This document shows, piece by piece, positions 24,508 to 33,221 of a DNA stretch of 64,000 nt. The stretch's first letter is position 1; every line of letters begins with the position of its first letter. The DNA lies in the NCBI RefSeq assembly GCF_009882985.1, contig NZ_WTUZ01000004.1, positions 124,661 to 188,660 of the forward strand, given 5' to 3'. The notes beneath the pieces are model-generated. The model was not told where the DNA came from and ran no database searches. It saw only the letters and a program-made list of their open reading frames with translations. The position numbers and the translations under genes are program-made. Source of the DNA: Paenibacillus silvestris (lineage in GTDB: Bacteria > Bacillota > Bacilli > Paenibacillales > NBRC-103111).

Positions 24508-26130
24508 GTGAAAATTCTCATTGTGGACGATGAACCACGGCATTTGAGAGGCATGGCTGCGATGGTTCAGGCGATGCGTCCGCATGCGCATGTATCGGTG
24601 GCGAAGGACGGGGAAGTCGCGCTCGCAAGCATTCGCTCAGAGCTGCCGGACGTCATTCTCAGCGATATTCAGATGCCGAACATGGATGGGCTTTCCTTGT
24701 TGAAGTGGTTGGAAGTGGAGGCAATACAGACGAAGGTTGTCATCGTTTCGGCCTTCAATCTGTTCGATTATGCCCAGACCGCGATGCGTTATGGCGCCAG
24801 CGATTATTTGCTGAAGCCGGTTGACGCGGACAAGGTGGAAGATCTGCTTCAGCGGATCGAGCAGAAGCTGGCAGCGGAAATTGTGGAACAGGGTGAGACC
24901 GCCGACCTCAAGCAAAGATTGCAGCTGACCTCCTCTGCATATAGAAGCCAATTGCTTCATCAGTGGCTGAGTGGCGAGTTGTCCCCGGGCGAAGGCGAAC
25001 GGTTGGACGATTGGGCGGTGCTGCAGGAAGTCGATCTGATGATTCTGTCCGAAATCGGCACTGGCAGCAACACTGGGGACTACCCGGTCATGTCTCTGGA
25101 GTTGTTGGCGGACCAGTTGAACCAGCTGGGAGCGGGCTTCGGTCAAGTTTGTGCTTTCCCACTTCAAACCGTACCGAATCAGGGAGCCCGGGTTGTCACC
25201 GCGATCAAGTTGAACGAACCGGCACGACTGCCCATGTTGATACCGAAGATTCGTGCTTTATTGCAAGCGATATCTCAGCACGGTGAAGCGGATGGCCGTT
25301 TGTTCCACGGAATTGGGTGCAGACCACTGGAAGCAGATAAGTCAACGGATATTCCGCAGCTATATCAGCATGCGCAAACAGCGCTCTCACATACATTCCA
25401 CGCGGACTGGCAAGGGGTTACGAGCAGCGTGGAGCTTGTCCTGTCAGTGACGACGTCATTTCGGCTGGACGGGGAGCAGCTGTTCGAAGCACTGCAAGAT
25501 CCGACGATGGATGCTGCCGAAGTCATGTGCCGCACAGCCTTCCGTGAGCTCGCAAGCGATGGGAACACCGATCCGAAGCTCATGAAGGATTACGCGTCGT
25601 TGACGCTGATGAAGATAAAGAGCCGGACCAAGGAAATCGTCGATCGGGATGTCGGGATTGCCATTACGGAAGCTGTCGTTTCGGACATCCCGATGTGCCG
25701 TGGCAGCGAGGAGCTCATGGCGCTGCTGCTCCAGAGCTTGGAGAAGGTGCAGCGTTCGATGATGATAAGGAAGCAAGATCGCAATGAGCTGATCATGGAA
25801 GATTGCACCGGTTGGATTGAGCAGAATTTCCATGAGGATCTAACGCTCGAAATGGCGGCTGAGCGGTTTCATTTTAACCCCTCCTATTTCAGCACGTTAA
25901 TTAAGAGCAGGACGGGGAGATCCTTCTCTGACCACCTTACGGAAGCTCGCATGCGTCGTGCCAAGGAGCTCCTTAGCACGGGGCAGCTCAAGATTTACGA
26001 GATCGCGGAGCAATGTGGTTACCGGGACACGAAATATTTTACACGGATGTTCAAGAAACAGGTGGGATTGTCTCCCGAAGCATATAAGCGAATCCCCTCT
26101 CCATCGGCTGGAAGTGAGGAGAACGCATGA
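24508..26130 (+). CDS. AraC-type response regulator, YesN family
   Basis: 540 residues from GTG 24508, preceded by GAGGAGGAGG. The receiver domain covers about 1-120 with phosphoacceptor Asp53 (LSDIQMPNMDG), the acidic pocket at VDDEP and the conserved Lys in YLLKPVD. A long middle region of unknown fold spans about 125-430. The last 105 residues are an AraC-type DNA-binding domain (LTLEMAAERFHFNPSYFSTL, then GLSPEAYKR). Its 3' end overlaps the histidine kinase start as ATGA. It likely activates the neighbouring sugar operon when phosphorylated by that kinase. Confidence 0.92.
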   Translation: MKILIVDDEPRHLRGMAAMVQAMRPHAHVSVAKDGEVALASIRSELPDVILSDIQMPNMDGLSLLKWLEVEAIQTKVVIVSAFNLFDYAQTAMRYGASDYLLKPVDADKVEDLLQRIEQKLAAEIVEQGETADLKQRLQLTSSAYRSQLLHQWLSGELSPGEGERLDDWAVLQEVDLMILSEIGTGSNTGDYPVMSLELLADQLNQLGAGFGQVCAFPLQTVPNQGARVVTAIKLNEPARLPMLIPKIRALLQAISQHGEADGRLFHGIGCRPLEADKSTDIPQLYQHAQTALSHTFHADWQGVTSSVELVLSVTTSFRLDGEQLFEALQDPTMDAAEVMCRTAFRELASDGNTDPKLMKDYASLTLMKIKSRTKEIVDRDVGIAITEAVVSDIPMCRGSEELMALLLQSLEKVQRSMMIRKQDRNELIMEDCTGWIEQNFHEDLTLEMAAERFHFNPSYFSTLIKSRTGRSFSDHLTEARMRRAKELLSTGQLKIYEIAEQCGYRDTKYFTRMFKKQVGLSPEAYKRIPSPSAGSEENA

Positions 26131-27893
26131 CATTCAAAGCGAGACTGCTGCTGAGTTACTTAATTCTCATCGCGCTGCCGCTCCTCGTCCTGAGTACGAT
26201 CTTCTACCGAACGAGCCTGAACGTTGTCACAGAGCAAGCCCAAAAGAACGTTTATGCTGTCGTACAGAAGAATAACGACGTGATCAATACGAAGCTTGGA
26301 ATTGCAGATCAGAATAGCCGATCCTTGTTTGTGGACAAGGATTTGTTCGAAATCTTTAACAATCTCAACCCGGAAGCCGAAGAGGAACTTGTCGCTGCCG
26401 ACCGCAAAGTCACGGCGATTCTGAGCAAATATTTCTCCCAGAACGAAGATGTGTACGCTGCGCAGCTATGGACGAGCTACTACAGCTTTGGCCTATTAGC
26501 GATGCCCCAAGGAGACCCCGCAAAGTCGCAGATCTATAAGGCGGCCGAGCAGGCTGCAGGGAAAATGGTTTGGTACCCGACCTACGATTTTATCAAGATG
26601 TTCGACCAGCCCTGGCTTAAGAACGGAACGTTCGACTACCGCTACTTATTCACAGCCACTCGGCTGCTGAACTTCTCTCACCTGCAGGACAGTTCCTTGG
26701 TGAAGCTTAAACCTAACGTGGAGCGTCCGGTGCTGACGATCAGCTACAAATCTACGGTACTCGATGATCTCTTCGAGAAGAGCATTCCCGCAGGATCGAC
26801 ATACATGGTGCTGGACCCAGACGATGTTGTGGTGGCATCAAGTGACAAGTCGCAAGTCACCGGAACGTATAAGCAAGACTGGGTCGGCGCCTTCCGTGCG
26901 CAAGGCAGCGGGACGACGAGACTTAAGCTGAACGGGGCCAATCAGATCGTCGTCTTTGACCGTTCGGCGGTGACGGGCTGGTTGTCGATCGTCATTACGC
27001 CGGAGTCCGCGCTCGTCGGAAGTCTGGTTCCCGTCATCCGCACATCGACACTTGTCAGCGCGCTGGCGCTCGGGGGTGTTGCGCTGTTGTTCGCGTATTT
27101 CATCCTTGGGCATGTCACAGTGCCGATTAAGAAGCTGATTAGTGCGATGCGTTCTGTGGGGGAAGGCGATTTCCAGAAGCAGGTTGAGGTGGACAGGAAC
27201 GATGAATTCGGTCTTCTTTCACAGCGCTTCAATCGCATGAACGATCGTATTCAGCTGCTAGTCAAGGAAAATTACGAGATTAAGCTGAAGGAGAAAGAAG
27301 CAGAGATCCACGCGCTGAACATGCAGATGAATCCACATTTTCTGTACAACACGCTTAATATCATGAACTGGACTGCGATCGAGAACAACCAGAAGGAACT
27401 CAGCAAAATGCTCGTTTGCTTGTCCAGCATGCTTCACTACACATCCCGCAAGGATTGGGGAGCTGTCTCTTTGTCGGAAGAGCTGGAATGGATGCGGAAT
27501 TACTTTTACATCATGTCAGCGCGATTTGAAGGTAAATTCAGCGTCACCTATGAAATAGAGCCTTCGCTCTACGAAGGGAAGCTGCCGAGGCTGTTATTCC
27601 AACCGTTCGTGGAGAACGCGATTTTACATGGCTTCAGCGGTCTGGAGGAAGGCGGCATCATTGCAATCCGCGGTTGGACGGAGGATGAGAGCCGGTTTTT
27701 CCAAATTGGTGATAACGGAAGAGGGATCAGCAAGGACGGCATCGATGCTATTCTCTATAAGGAATCAGCATCCGTTGGCATTAAGAATACGATTTCACGT
27801 ATTCAACTAGCCTATGGTGAGGCTTATGGTATCCGAATTCAATCCGCGCTAGGCGGAGGAACGTCTGTTACCGTGCAACTACCGCTTAAGTGA
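26127..27893 (+). CDS. Sensor histidine kinase, YesM family
   Basis: 588 residues. Membrane segments near 8-30 and 310-330 enclose a large extracellular sensor region. A HAMP linker follows (TVPIKKLISAMRSVGEGDF), then the LytS/YesM-type His box with phosphoacceptor His404 in MNPHFLYNTLN, and a C-terminal ATPase domain with FVENAILHG (N box), GDNGRGIS (G1) and GGGTSVTV (G2). It is translationally coupled to the upstream response regulator. Regulator before kinase is the reverse of the more common order. Confidence 0.92.
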   Translation: MTFKARLLLSYLILIALPLLVLSTIFYRTSLNVVTEQAQKNVYAVVQKNNDVINTKLGIADQNSRSLFVDKDLFEIFNNLNPEAEEELVAADRKVTAILSKYFSQNEDVYAAQLWTSYYSFGLLAMPQGDPAKSQIYKAAEQAAGKMVWYPTYDFIKMFDQPWLKNGTFDYRYLFTATRLLNFSHLQDSSLVKLKPNVERPVLTISYKSTVLDDLFEKSIPAGSTYMVLDPDDVVVASSDKSQVTGTYKQDWVGAFRAQGSGTTRLKLNGANQIVVFDRSAVTGWLSIVITPESALVGSLVPVIRTSTLVSALALGGVALLFAYFILGHVTVPIKKLISAMRSVGEGDFQKQVEVDRNDEFGLLSQRFNRMNDRIQLLVKENYEIKLKEKEAEIHALNMQMNPHFLYNTLNIMNWTAIENNQKELSKMLVCLSSMLHYTSRKDWGAVSLSEELEWMRNYFYIMSARFEGKFSVTYEIEPSLYEGKLPRLLFQPFVENAILHGFSGLEEGGIIAIRGWTEDESRFFQIGDNGRGISKDGIDAILYKESASVGIKNTISRIQLAYGEAYGIRIQSALGGGTSVTVQLPLK

Positions 27894-27907
27894 CACAGAC
27901 GTGGTTA

Positions 27908-27952
27908 GAGGCTGTCCCAAAGTCATTGAATGACCGAGAGACAGCCTCTTTT
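27908..27952 (+). terminator. Rho-independent terminator, GAGGCTGTC type
   Basis: GAGGCTGTC pairs with GACAGCCTC, followed by four T. Between the arms is GTCATTGAATGAC, itself a small palindrome. A near copy occurs at 34701, also followed by a repeat array, so hairpin and array may travel together. Confidence 0.82.
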
Positions 27953-27981
27953 CTAGAACGTAGGGGACATCATCTTCAAAA

Positions 27982-28168
27982 TAAAGGGAAATATTCCAGT
28001 TATTTAGTGCAAGAATGTGGCTTTTGCATGGATAGATGGAGTTTCTCCTGCTAATGGGGGCGATTGTGCTAGAAAGAGGGGGTGACCGAGCAAATTAACG
28101 GGAGTTTTTCCAGTTAACTAGCTTGCTAAGCTAGGACACGCTTGAAATAACGGTAGAATTTCCCTTTA
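27982..28168. repeat. Phased palindrome array B (four 21-bp units)
   Basis: Units at 27982-28002, 28033-28053, 28096-28116 and 28148-28168; start-to-start 51, 63 and 52 bp. The third unit has arms TAACGGGAG and TTCCAGTTA around a short centre. It lies in the 499-bp junction between two convergent operons, just after the GAGGCTGTC hairpin. No gene is seen in the remainder (28170-28340). Confidence 0.9.
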
Positions 28169-28341
28169 AAGCCCTTCTTTCTGCCCATCTTGGGTAGCAG
28201 CTTCATTACCAATACCAGCAACTGGTGTAGCAACGTCCTCATCTTCGTTTACACACAATGATCAAAAGAACGAGTTCTGTGCGTTACGGCACATACACAT
28301 CCATATTGTGCGATTATTATTGGTAAAGTTTGGAGAGAAAT

Positions 28342-28374
28342 AAAGCGCCGCCCAGGGAGTTGGGAGGCGCTTTA
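28342..28374 (-). terminator. Terminator of the FhuF-like gene
   Basis: On the minus strand AAAGCGCC and TCCCA pair with TGGGCGGCGCTTT (one mismatch), followed by T-rich sequence. It lies about 20 bp past the stop of the minus-strand gene. Confidence 0.8.
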
Positions 28375-28392
28375 ATATTATCGTTTATGCTG

Positions 28393-29148
28393 TTAACTTT
28401 TCACCTTCGGACAGCCGGTACAGTACTCTTTGACACTGGAGACCTCATAGTAAAAGCAGCAGGTTTTGCGGACTCGCAAAGGTGTAGTAGACAAAGATGT
28501 GAGTGTCGATTTGCGATAAAAGCGGCTTAATGGGTTCTGTTTTTCCCCGAACAAAGCGCCGGGAGCCTGATGAACCACATACTGAAAATCTGCACGGGAC
28601 TGCTCCTGCTGTTCGCCCGTTATCCCAATTCGTTTCTCGTATAAGGAGAAGATACGCACTGCAACATTTTCCCATAATATGGATTTTGGTACGTTGGCCA
28701 CTTTCGACATGACCGCTATCAATTTCCCTATATTCTCAGCAAATATTGCAGATATAACCCTATTGCGCCAAACGTGCCGCTCACCAGCTTCGGGGACTAC
28801 CACATCCATATCGGCAAGACCGACATGCTCCAGCCAGGAGCGACCCGGTTCAAGAAAGCAATTTTCGGCAGCTAAATTCAGCCCCTTGTTGTACACGGTC
28901 ATGGCATATAGCTGCGGAACAGCGCTTAAGGCGGCGTATCGTTTAAAGAACTGCGAGGCTGTGATCATTCTTGACGGGGACTGCAGAAGCACACTCAGCT
29001 GGTCCAGATAATCGGAGCACATCTCCTCGTTCAGCAGGTCCAGGGCATTCGCCGAATGAGCAGGGCGGGTTGCACCATATTCACGCAAGCCAAATTGGTG
29101 GCTCAAGTAATCCCATTCATCCAGCGCGAGCTGCGACTGCTTATTCAT
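28393..29148 (-). CDS. FhuF-like [2Fe-2S] siderophore-iron reductase family protein
   Basis: 251 residues from the ATG at 29148, chosen because AGGGGG lies about nine bases before it; a TTG two codons earlier is less well placed. The last 25 residues carry the FhuF-type cluster motif: adjacent Cys-Cys (KTCCFY), ten residues, then CTGC. In FhuF the four Cys hold a [2Fe-2S] centre used to reduce ferric siderophores in the cytoplasm. The rest is weakly conserved. It is directly downstream of an iron-siderophore binding lipoprotein on the same strand. A second, similar pair is at 57757-59558. Confidence 0.8.
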   Translation of the reverse strand: MNKQSQLALDEWDYLSHQFGLREYGATRPAHSANALDLLNEEMCSDYLDQLSVLLQSPSRMITASQFFKRYAALSAVPQLYAMTVYNKGLNLAAENCFLEPGRSWLEHVGLADMDVVVPEAGERHVWRNRVISAIFAENIGKLIAVMSKVANVPKSILWENVAVRIFSLYEKRIGITGEQQEQSRADFQYVVHQAPGALFGEKQNPLSRFYRKSTLTSLSTTPLRVRKTCCFYYEVSSVKEYCTGCPKVKS

Positions 29149-29184
29149 ACACAATTCCCCCTAGTAATCTGTGTTCAAAAAGAT

Positions 29185-30198
29185 TTATTTGAGCGCAGTA
29201 GCAATCTGATCGATAATTAAATTGATGGCAATGGGACCATAATAACCGATCCACTGCGCTGTGTTTTCCGAATATACGTGGTTGTCCTTAACGGACTTCA
29301 GATTTTTCCAAATCGCGGATTCCTGGAATTTAGTTGTTAGCTCCAAGTTCGTATCGTCCTGAAGCAGAAACATATGATCGGCAGTCAATTCTGGCAGAAC
29401 TTCAAGCGAAATCATTACACTTGTATCCTTAGCGTTGTTAGCCATTTGCGGTGGAGTGAGGCCGAGATCATTGTACAAAATTTGTGATGTGCGATGTGAT
29501 GTCGTTTGGAGACGAATCATTTTATCTCTAGGACGGATCAAGGCTACGGTTTGGCCCTTCATTTTGGTTGCCAATGCCGTTTTCAGATCACTCACCTTTT
29601 GTTTGTAACCATTAACCAACTTCTGCGCCTCTTGTGGCTTGTTCAGGATTTGCCCAAACTTCAGCAGGACAGTCTGCCAGTCCTCAGTACGCTGTAGGAT
29701 AATCGTCGGTGCGATTTTTACTAAATCATCGTATATCTTATTGTGGGCATCCGTAGCGATGATAAGATCCGGATCTAAGGCAATGATTCCTTCCATATTT
29801 GGTTCCAAATAGGTTCCTAGTAAGGGGATATTGCTCATCTTATCACCCAAATAAGGAGGGAGTCCGTTGTCGGTTTCAGCTATTACGCTGCCTGTCGGTT
29901 TAACGCCCAATGCAATCATTTGATCCGCGAACTGAACGTCAAGCACGACAATTTTTTTTGGTACTTCCTTGAGTGTCATTTCACCTTTTAAATGCTTAAT
30001 TGTAACTGGTGCTGCGAGCTCTGACTTCACTGCGGGACTGCTTTGTACAGGCTCATTATTCTTGGTTTGAGCTTGGTTCGTTGCTTCTCCCCCAGCATTC
30101 GTGCTGCCTTGAGTGGCGTTATTTGAGCATGCGCCTAGAATGATGACCAGACTGACTAACAGGCTAAATGTCCATATAAACTTGATTTTTGGATACAT
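29185..30198 (-). CDS. Iron-siderophore ABC transporter binding lipoprotein
   Basis: 337 residues. Signal peptide with lipobox LGAC (Cys24) and a Ser/Asn/Gln-rich linker. The mature part is a FepB/FhuD-type class III binding fold: KKIVVLDVQFADQMIALGVKPTGS at its start, a central DPDLIIATD. GGAGG precedes the ATG. A Fur-box-like site lies 25 bp upstream. It strongly resembles the C-terminal half of the AraC fusion encoded just upstream. No membrane permease or ATPase is present in the window, so it must use one encoded elsewhere. Confidence 0.9.
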   Translation of the reverse strand: MYPKIKFIWTFSLLVSLVIILGACSNNATQGSTNAGGEATNQAQTKNNEPVQSSPAVKSELAAPVTIKHLKGEMTLKEVPKKIVVLDVQFADQMIALGVKPTGSVIAETDNGLPPYLGDKMSNIPLLGTYLEPNMEGIIALDPDLIIATDAHNKIYDDLVKIAPTIILQRTEDWQTVLLKFGQILNKPQEAQKLVNGYKQKVSDLKTALATKMKGQTVALIRPRDKMIRLQTTSHRTSQILYNDLGLTPPQMANNAKDTSVMISLEVLPELTADHMFLLQDDTNLELTTKFQESAIWKNLKSVKDNHVYSENTAQWIGYYGPIAINLIIDQIATALK

Positions 30199-30222
30199 AT
30201 GATATAATTCCTCCGCTTTTTA

Positions 30223-30241
30223 TTGAGAATGAGACTCATCG
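30223..30241 (-). promoter_or_regulatory. Fur-box-like operator
   Basis: TTGAGAATGAGACTCATCG matches the classic GATAATGATAATCAT pattern at about 12 of 15 positions and contains a GAGNNTCATC-type dyad. It sits between the start of the binding-lipoprotein gene and the end of the regulator gene, where iron repression of uptake would act. Confidence 0.6.
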
Positions 30242-30321
30242 TCGCTTACAATACTATAACGATTCGCTCGGTTATCTTCCATGGATATTTGCGCCAATAC
30301 GCCATGGATTGTGGCGACACC

Positions 30322-30363
30322 AAAAACACTGTTGCTCGGATCCTCTGATCCGGAACAACAGTG
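30322..30363 (-). terminator. Terminator of the AraC-binding-protein fusion gene
   Basis: On the minus strand CACTGTTGTTCCGGATC pairs with GATCCGAGCAACAGTG (one mismatch, one bulge) and ends in five T. It lies just past the regulator stop and before the Fur-box-like site, so the downstream lipoprotein gene has its own promoter. Confidence 0.88.
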
Positions 30364-30380
30364 CTTATATAAGATAGAGA

Positions 30381-32117
30381 TTATTTGGCATCCAAGAAAA
30401 CACTCGCCACTTGATCGACCACCTGATTCATCGCGATAGGGCCGTAATAAGCAATCCATATGCTCGATTTGGCTTGATAAACATGCTGCTGCTGCACGGC
30501 ACGTAGACTTTTCCAAGTTGCCGTGGTCTGGATCTCATCGGACATCGCCTTAAATTGGTTGTTGGTCAATACGAAGTAATGGTCCGCATCTACCTCTGGC
30601 AACCCATCCAGAGAGATCAGGGAACTGGTCCTTTTGCGGTCGACTGCCAGCTTCGGCGGATAGAGCCCCAGATCGGTGTATAGAATCGCCGCCGTACGAT
30701 GAGCTGATGTATGCAGTCTAATCGAATTGTCCAAAGGTCTAATCATCGTTACAGACTGCCCATGCAGCTTGGTTGCGAGTTGTGATTTCAACCCGTTAAT
30801 TTTGTGTTTATAGTGCTGTAGAACTTGTTCCGCTTCCTGTTTCTTACCCATAATCCGCCCGAAGGTACGCAATGTTTCTCTCCAATCGCGATTTCGCTTG
30901 AGCATGATGGTCGGTGCTATTTGCGTGAGACTTGCATACAAGTTTTGCTGAACCTCGGTGCAGATGATCAGATCGGGTGCCAATGAACGCAGAGCTTCGA
31001 GATCGGGCTCACGCATCGTTCCCAAGGGCTTGACTGCACGAAGTTTTCCGAACAGATACTCTGGAAAGCTGCTTAGATCATCAGGGTCCAGCACGCTGCC
31101 AGCCGGCTGTTCACCTAAAGCTAGCATATGATCCATAAACTGCGGATCCAGTACAGCAATTCTCTCAGGCTGCCGTTGGAGCAGAATCTCGCCTCTAAGA
31201 TGAATAATCGTCCGCAATAAGCGACGGATAGGTCTATCCAGCGGATCTACCGCTGCTTTCTTCTCCGGTTCATCCCCTCTGGCTTGTTGCATCGATTCCC
31301 GATACATGCTTGGAGAAACGCCCGTGTAACGCCTAAATAGTCGGCTGAAATAGTAGTTATCTACATAACCGACTGCTTCGGCGATATCCTTAAGACCTGA
31401 ATTCGTACTACAAAGTAGTTCCTTAGCTTTGTCTATTCGGATCTGCATCAGATAGTCAATTGGCCCAAGACCCAGCCGTTTGTTGAACATCCGCTGCATG
31501 GTCCGAGAACTGCTGTTGAATAGCGTTGCAAGTGTGTCTGCTGTGATTGATTCGAAATAATGTTCATCCATATATTTGACAACCTGCAGCACCATATCTG
31601 GTGAAGCTGGCTCCAGTTGCTGGTGCTGCATTTGGCCCATCAGTTCGCAGATCAATTGATAAAATAACGATTTCACCTGCAGCTTCGCCATTGCTCCCGA
31701 TTGTCCCCATTCCTGTTCCATACGAGATAGGAAGATGAGTAGAGGGGCAGCATGACTGACCACAAATCCATATTGGCTATCAAACGGTTCCGTACGAGCC
31801 AGCAACTCAAGCACATCTTGGCTGCACGGCATGGGCAGAGTGGCTTTATACGAAATGCTGTAATATTCCAAAGGGTCAGTGACTTCCATAATAGAAAGAA
31901 CGGTATCTTTACCAGCATGACAAACATAGCCATTCTCAACTTGGTGCTCATCTCCGTCAAGAGTGAGTAGAGCTCGACCTTTTACCGTGTATACCAGAGC
32001 ACTCGACAGAAGCTGGGATGTGTGAGAATGCTCGCCAATCGGCAGTTCGGTACGCTGCACATCGATTACTTTCAGAGATACAAGGCTCCAAAGTGTAAGG
32101 TGATTTTCCACAATCAT
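30381..32117 (-). CDS. AraC regulator fused to a siderophore-binding domain (Btr-like)
   Basis: 578 residues in three parts: an N-terminal cupin-like region (about 1-155), an AraC-type DNA-binding domain (about 165-275, with YFSRLFRRYTGVSPSMYRES) and a C-terminal FepB-like binding domain (about 300-578) without signal peptide. This is the layout of Bacillus subtilis Btr, a cytoplasmic activator that senses a siderophore and turns on its uptake. The C-terminal domain is clearly homologous to the lipoprotein encoded next door, sharing blocks such as RPLDNSIRLHTSAHRT against RPRDKMIRLQTTSHRT. So sensor and transporter probably see the same ligand. Confidence 0.88.
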   Translation of the reverse strand: MIVENHLTLWSLVSLKVIDVQRTELPIGEHSHTSQLLSSALVYTVKGRALLTLDGDEHQVENGYVCHAGKDTVLSIMEVTDPLEYYSISYKATLPMPCSQDVLELLARTEPFDSQYGFVVSHAAPLLIFLSRMEQEWGQSGAMAKLQVKSLFYQLICELMGQMQHQQLEPASPDMVLQVVKYMDEHYFESITADTLATLFNSSSRTMQRMFNKRLGLGPIDYLMQIRIDKAKELLCSTNSGLKDIAEAVGYVDNYYFSRLFRRYTGVSPSMYRESMQQARGDEPEKKAAVDPLDRPIRRLLRTIIHLRGEILLQRQPERIAVLDPQFMDHMLALGEQPAGSVLDPDDLSSFPEYLFGKLRAVKPLGTMREPDLEALRSLAPDLIICTEVQQNLYASLTQIAPTIMLKRNRDWRETLRTFGRIMGKKQEAEQVLQHYKHKINGLKSQLATKLHGQSVTMIRPLDNSIRLHTSAHRTAAILYTDLGLYPPKLAVDRKRTSSLISLDGLPEVDADHYFVLTNNQFKAMSDEIQTTATWKSLRAVQQQHVYQAKSSIWIAYYGPIAMNQVVDQVASVFLDAK

Positions 32118-32196
32118 AGCTTCAAGTCAGCTCCTTTCAGGTCCATCTTTTATCCTATTATCTTAACACTATCACGCAGGCCAGAGACCTTTTTTG

Positions 32197-32994
32197 TTAA
32201 AATAACTGCAGCGATGGCGGGGACGATCCCGAATGCTTATATTCCGTCGGAGACATGGAAGTATACTTTTTGAAAATGCGAAAGAAATACGAATGATCGT
32301 AATAACCCAAATAATTAGAGATCTCGGTTACCGAAAGGTCAGAATTTGTCAATAAATTGCAAGCTTCCTTCATACGCAGCAGGTGAATGTATTGAATAGG
32401 GGAGATGCCCATAACTTCGCGAAACATGGATATTGTATAGTTGGACGAGCGGTGTATAAGGGCGGCAAGTTCATCGATATGTATGGGCTGTCTGTAGTGA
32501 GCGACCAAATATTTTTGCAGTTCATTTGCAAGCTTCAGTTTAACAGGAGTTACCTCCACAAGTTCAAATTCACGTGCGGCCATTCCGACTAACTCTTGCA
32601 AAATTCCGTTGACAAAATAGCGAGTGAATTTGCCGTCACCGACGACTTCGAGATAAAGCTTTTCGAACCGGTGCTTGAAATACTCAAAATTACGGATTTT
32701 ACACTTGCAGAATTGACTTTGTCTGAAGATAGGAAGTTCTTCCGAATCCTCTTCATCATGATTGAACAAGACCGTGAATTTTTGATGCTCACCATCATAA
32801 TTTTCACCCGCTCGCAAGGAGTTAACCGGTATGAACAGCAATTCTCCTTTTTCCCCAACCACTGTACGATCGTTGATCGTGTATTTAACTTTACCGTCGA
32901 TGATTAATACGAGTACATTATGATTTAACAACATCAGATTCGTACGCCAGTTCGGAATGCGATTATCAAAGTGTACGGAACGAAGGGACAGCAT
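32197..32994 (-). CDS. AraC family transcription regulator
   Basis: 265 residues: an N-terminal cupin-type ligand domain (about 1-150) and a C-terminal AraC-type double helix-turn-helix (about 160-260, with YFFRIFKKYTSMSPTEYKH). It is soluble. It diverges from the sulfatase gene across a 227-bp gap, so it is the likely regulator of that gene and of itself. The start follows AGGAACTTTCCT-region sequence; a clear ribosome site is GGAA. The ligand is unknown. Confidence 0.85.
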   Translation of the reverse strand: MLSLRSVHFDNRIPNWRTNLMLLNHNVLVLIIDGKVKYTINDRTVVGEKGELLFIPVNSLRAGENYDGEHQKFTVLFNHDEEDSEELPIFRQSQFCKCKIRNFEYFKHRFEKLYLEVVGDGKFTRYFVNGILQELVGMAAREFELVEVTPVKLKLANELQKYLVAHYRQPIHIDELAALIHRSSNYTISMFREVMGISPIQYIHLLRMKEACNLLTNSDLSVTEISNYLGYYDHSYFFRIFKKYTSMSPTEYKHSGSSPPSLQLF

Positions 32995-33221
32995 AGGTAG
33001 GAAAGTTCCTTTCAGGCAGTATAACTAAACATTAGCAGTATACATAGTAATATTCAATAATCCTTAGATTAATAAGCTTTATATGAAAAAAATAGAAGAG
33101 AATCGTACACATGATCCATATAATATGCATGGACTGTTCATTATTGCTTTTAGTACTATTCACATTAAGGAGAGCGTTTTCAATGTGCGATCTTGAATGT
33201 TACTAGAAGGAGAGTCAAGAG

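Noticed and set aside
27982..28168. Possible small CRISPR array
   Set aside because: Units are palindromic and degenerate, only four or five per site, gaps are of two different lengths, and no cas genes are present.
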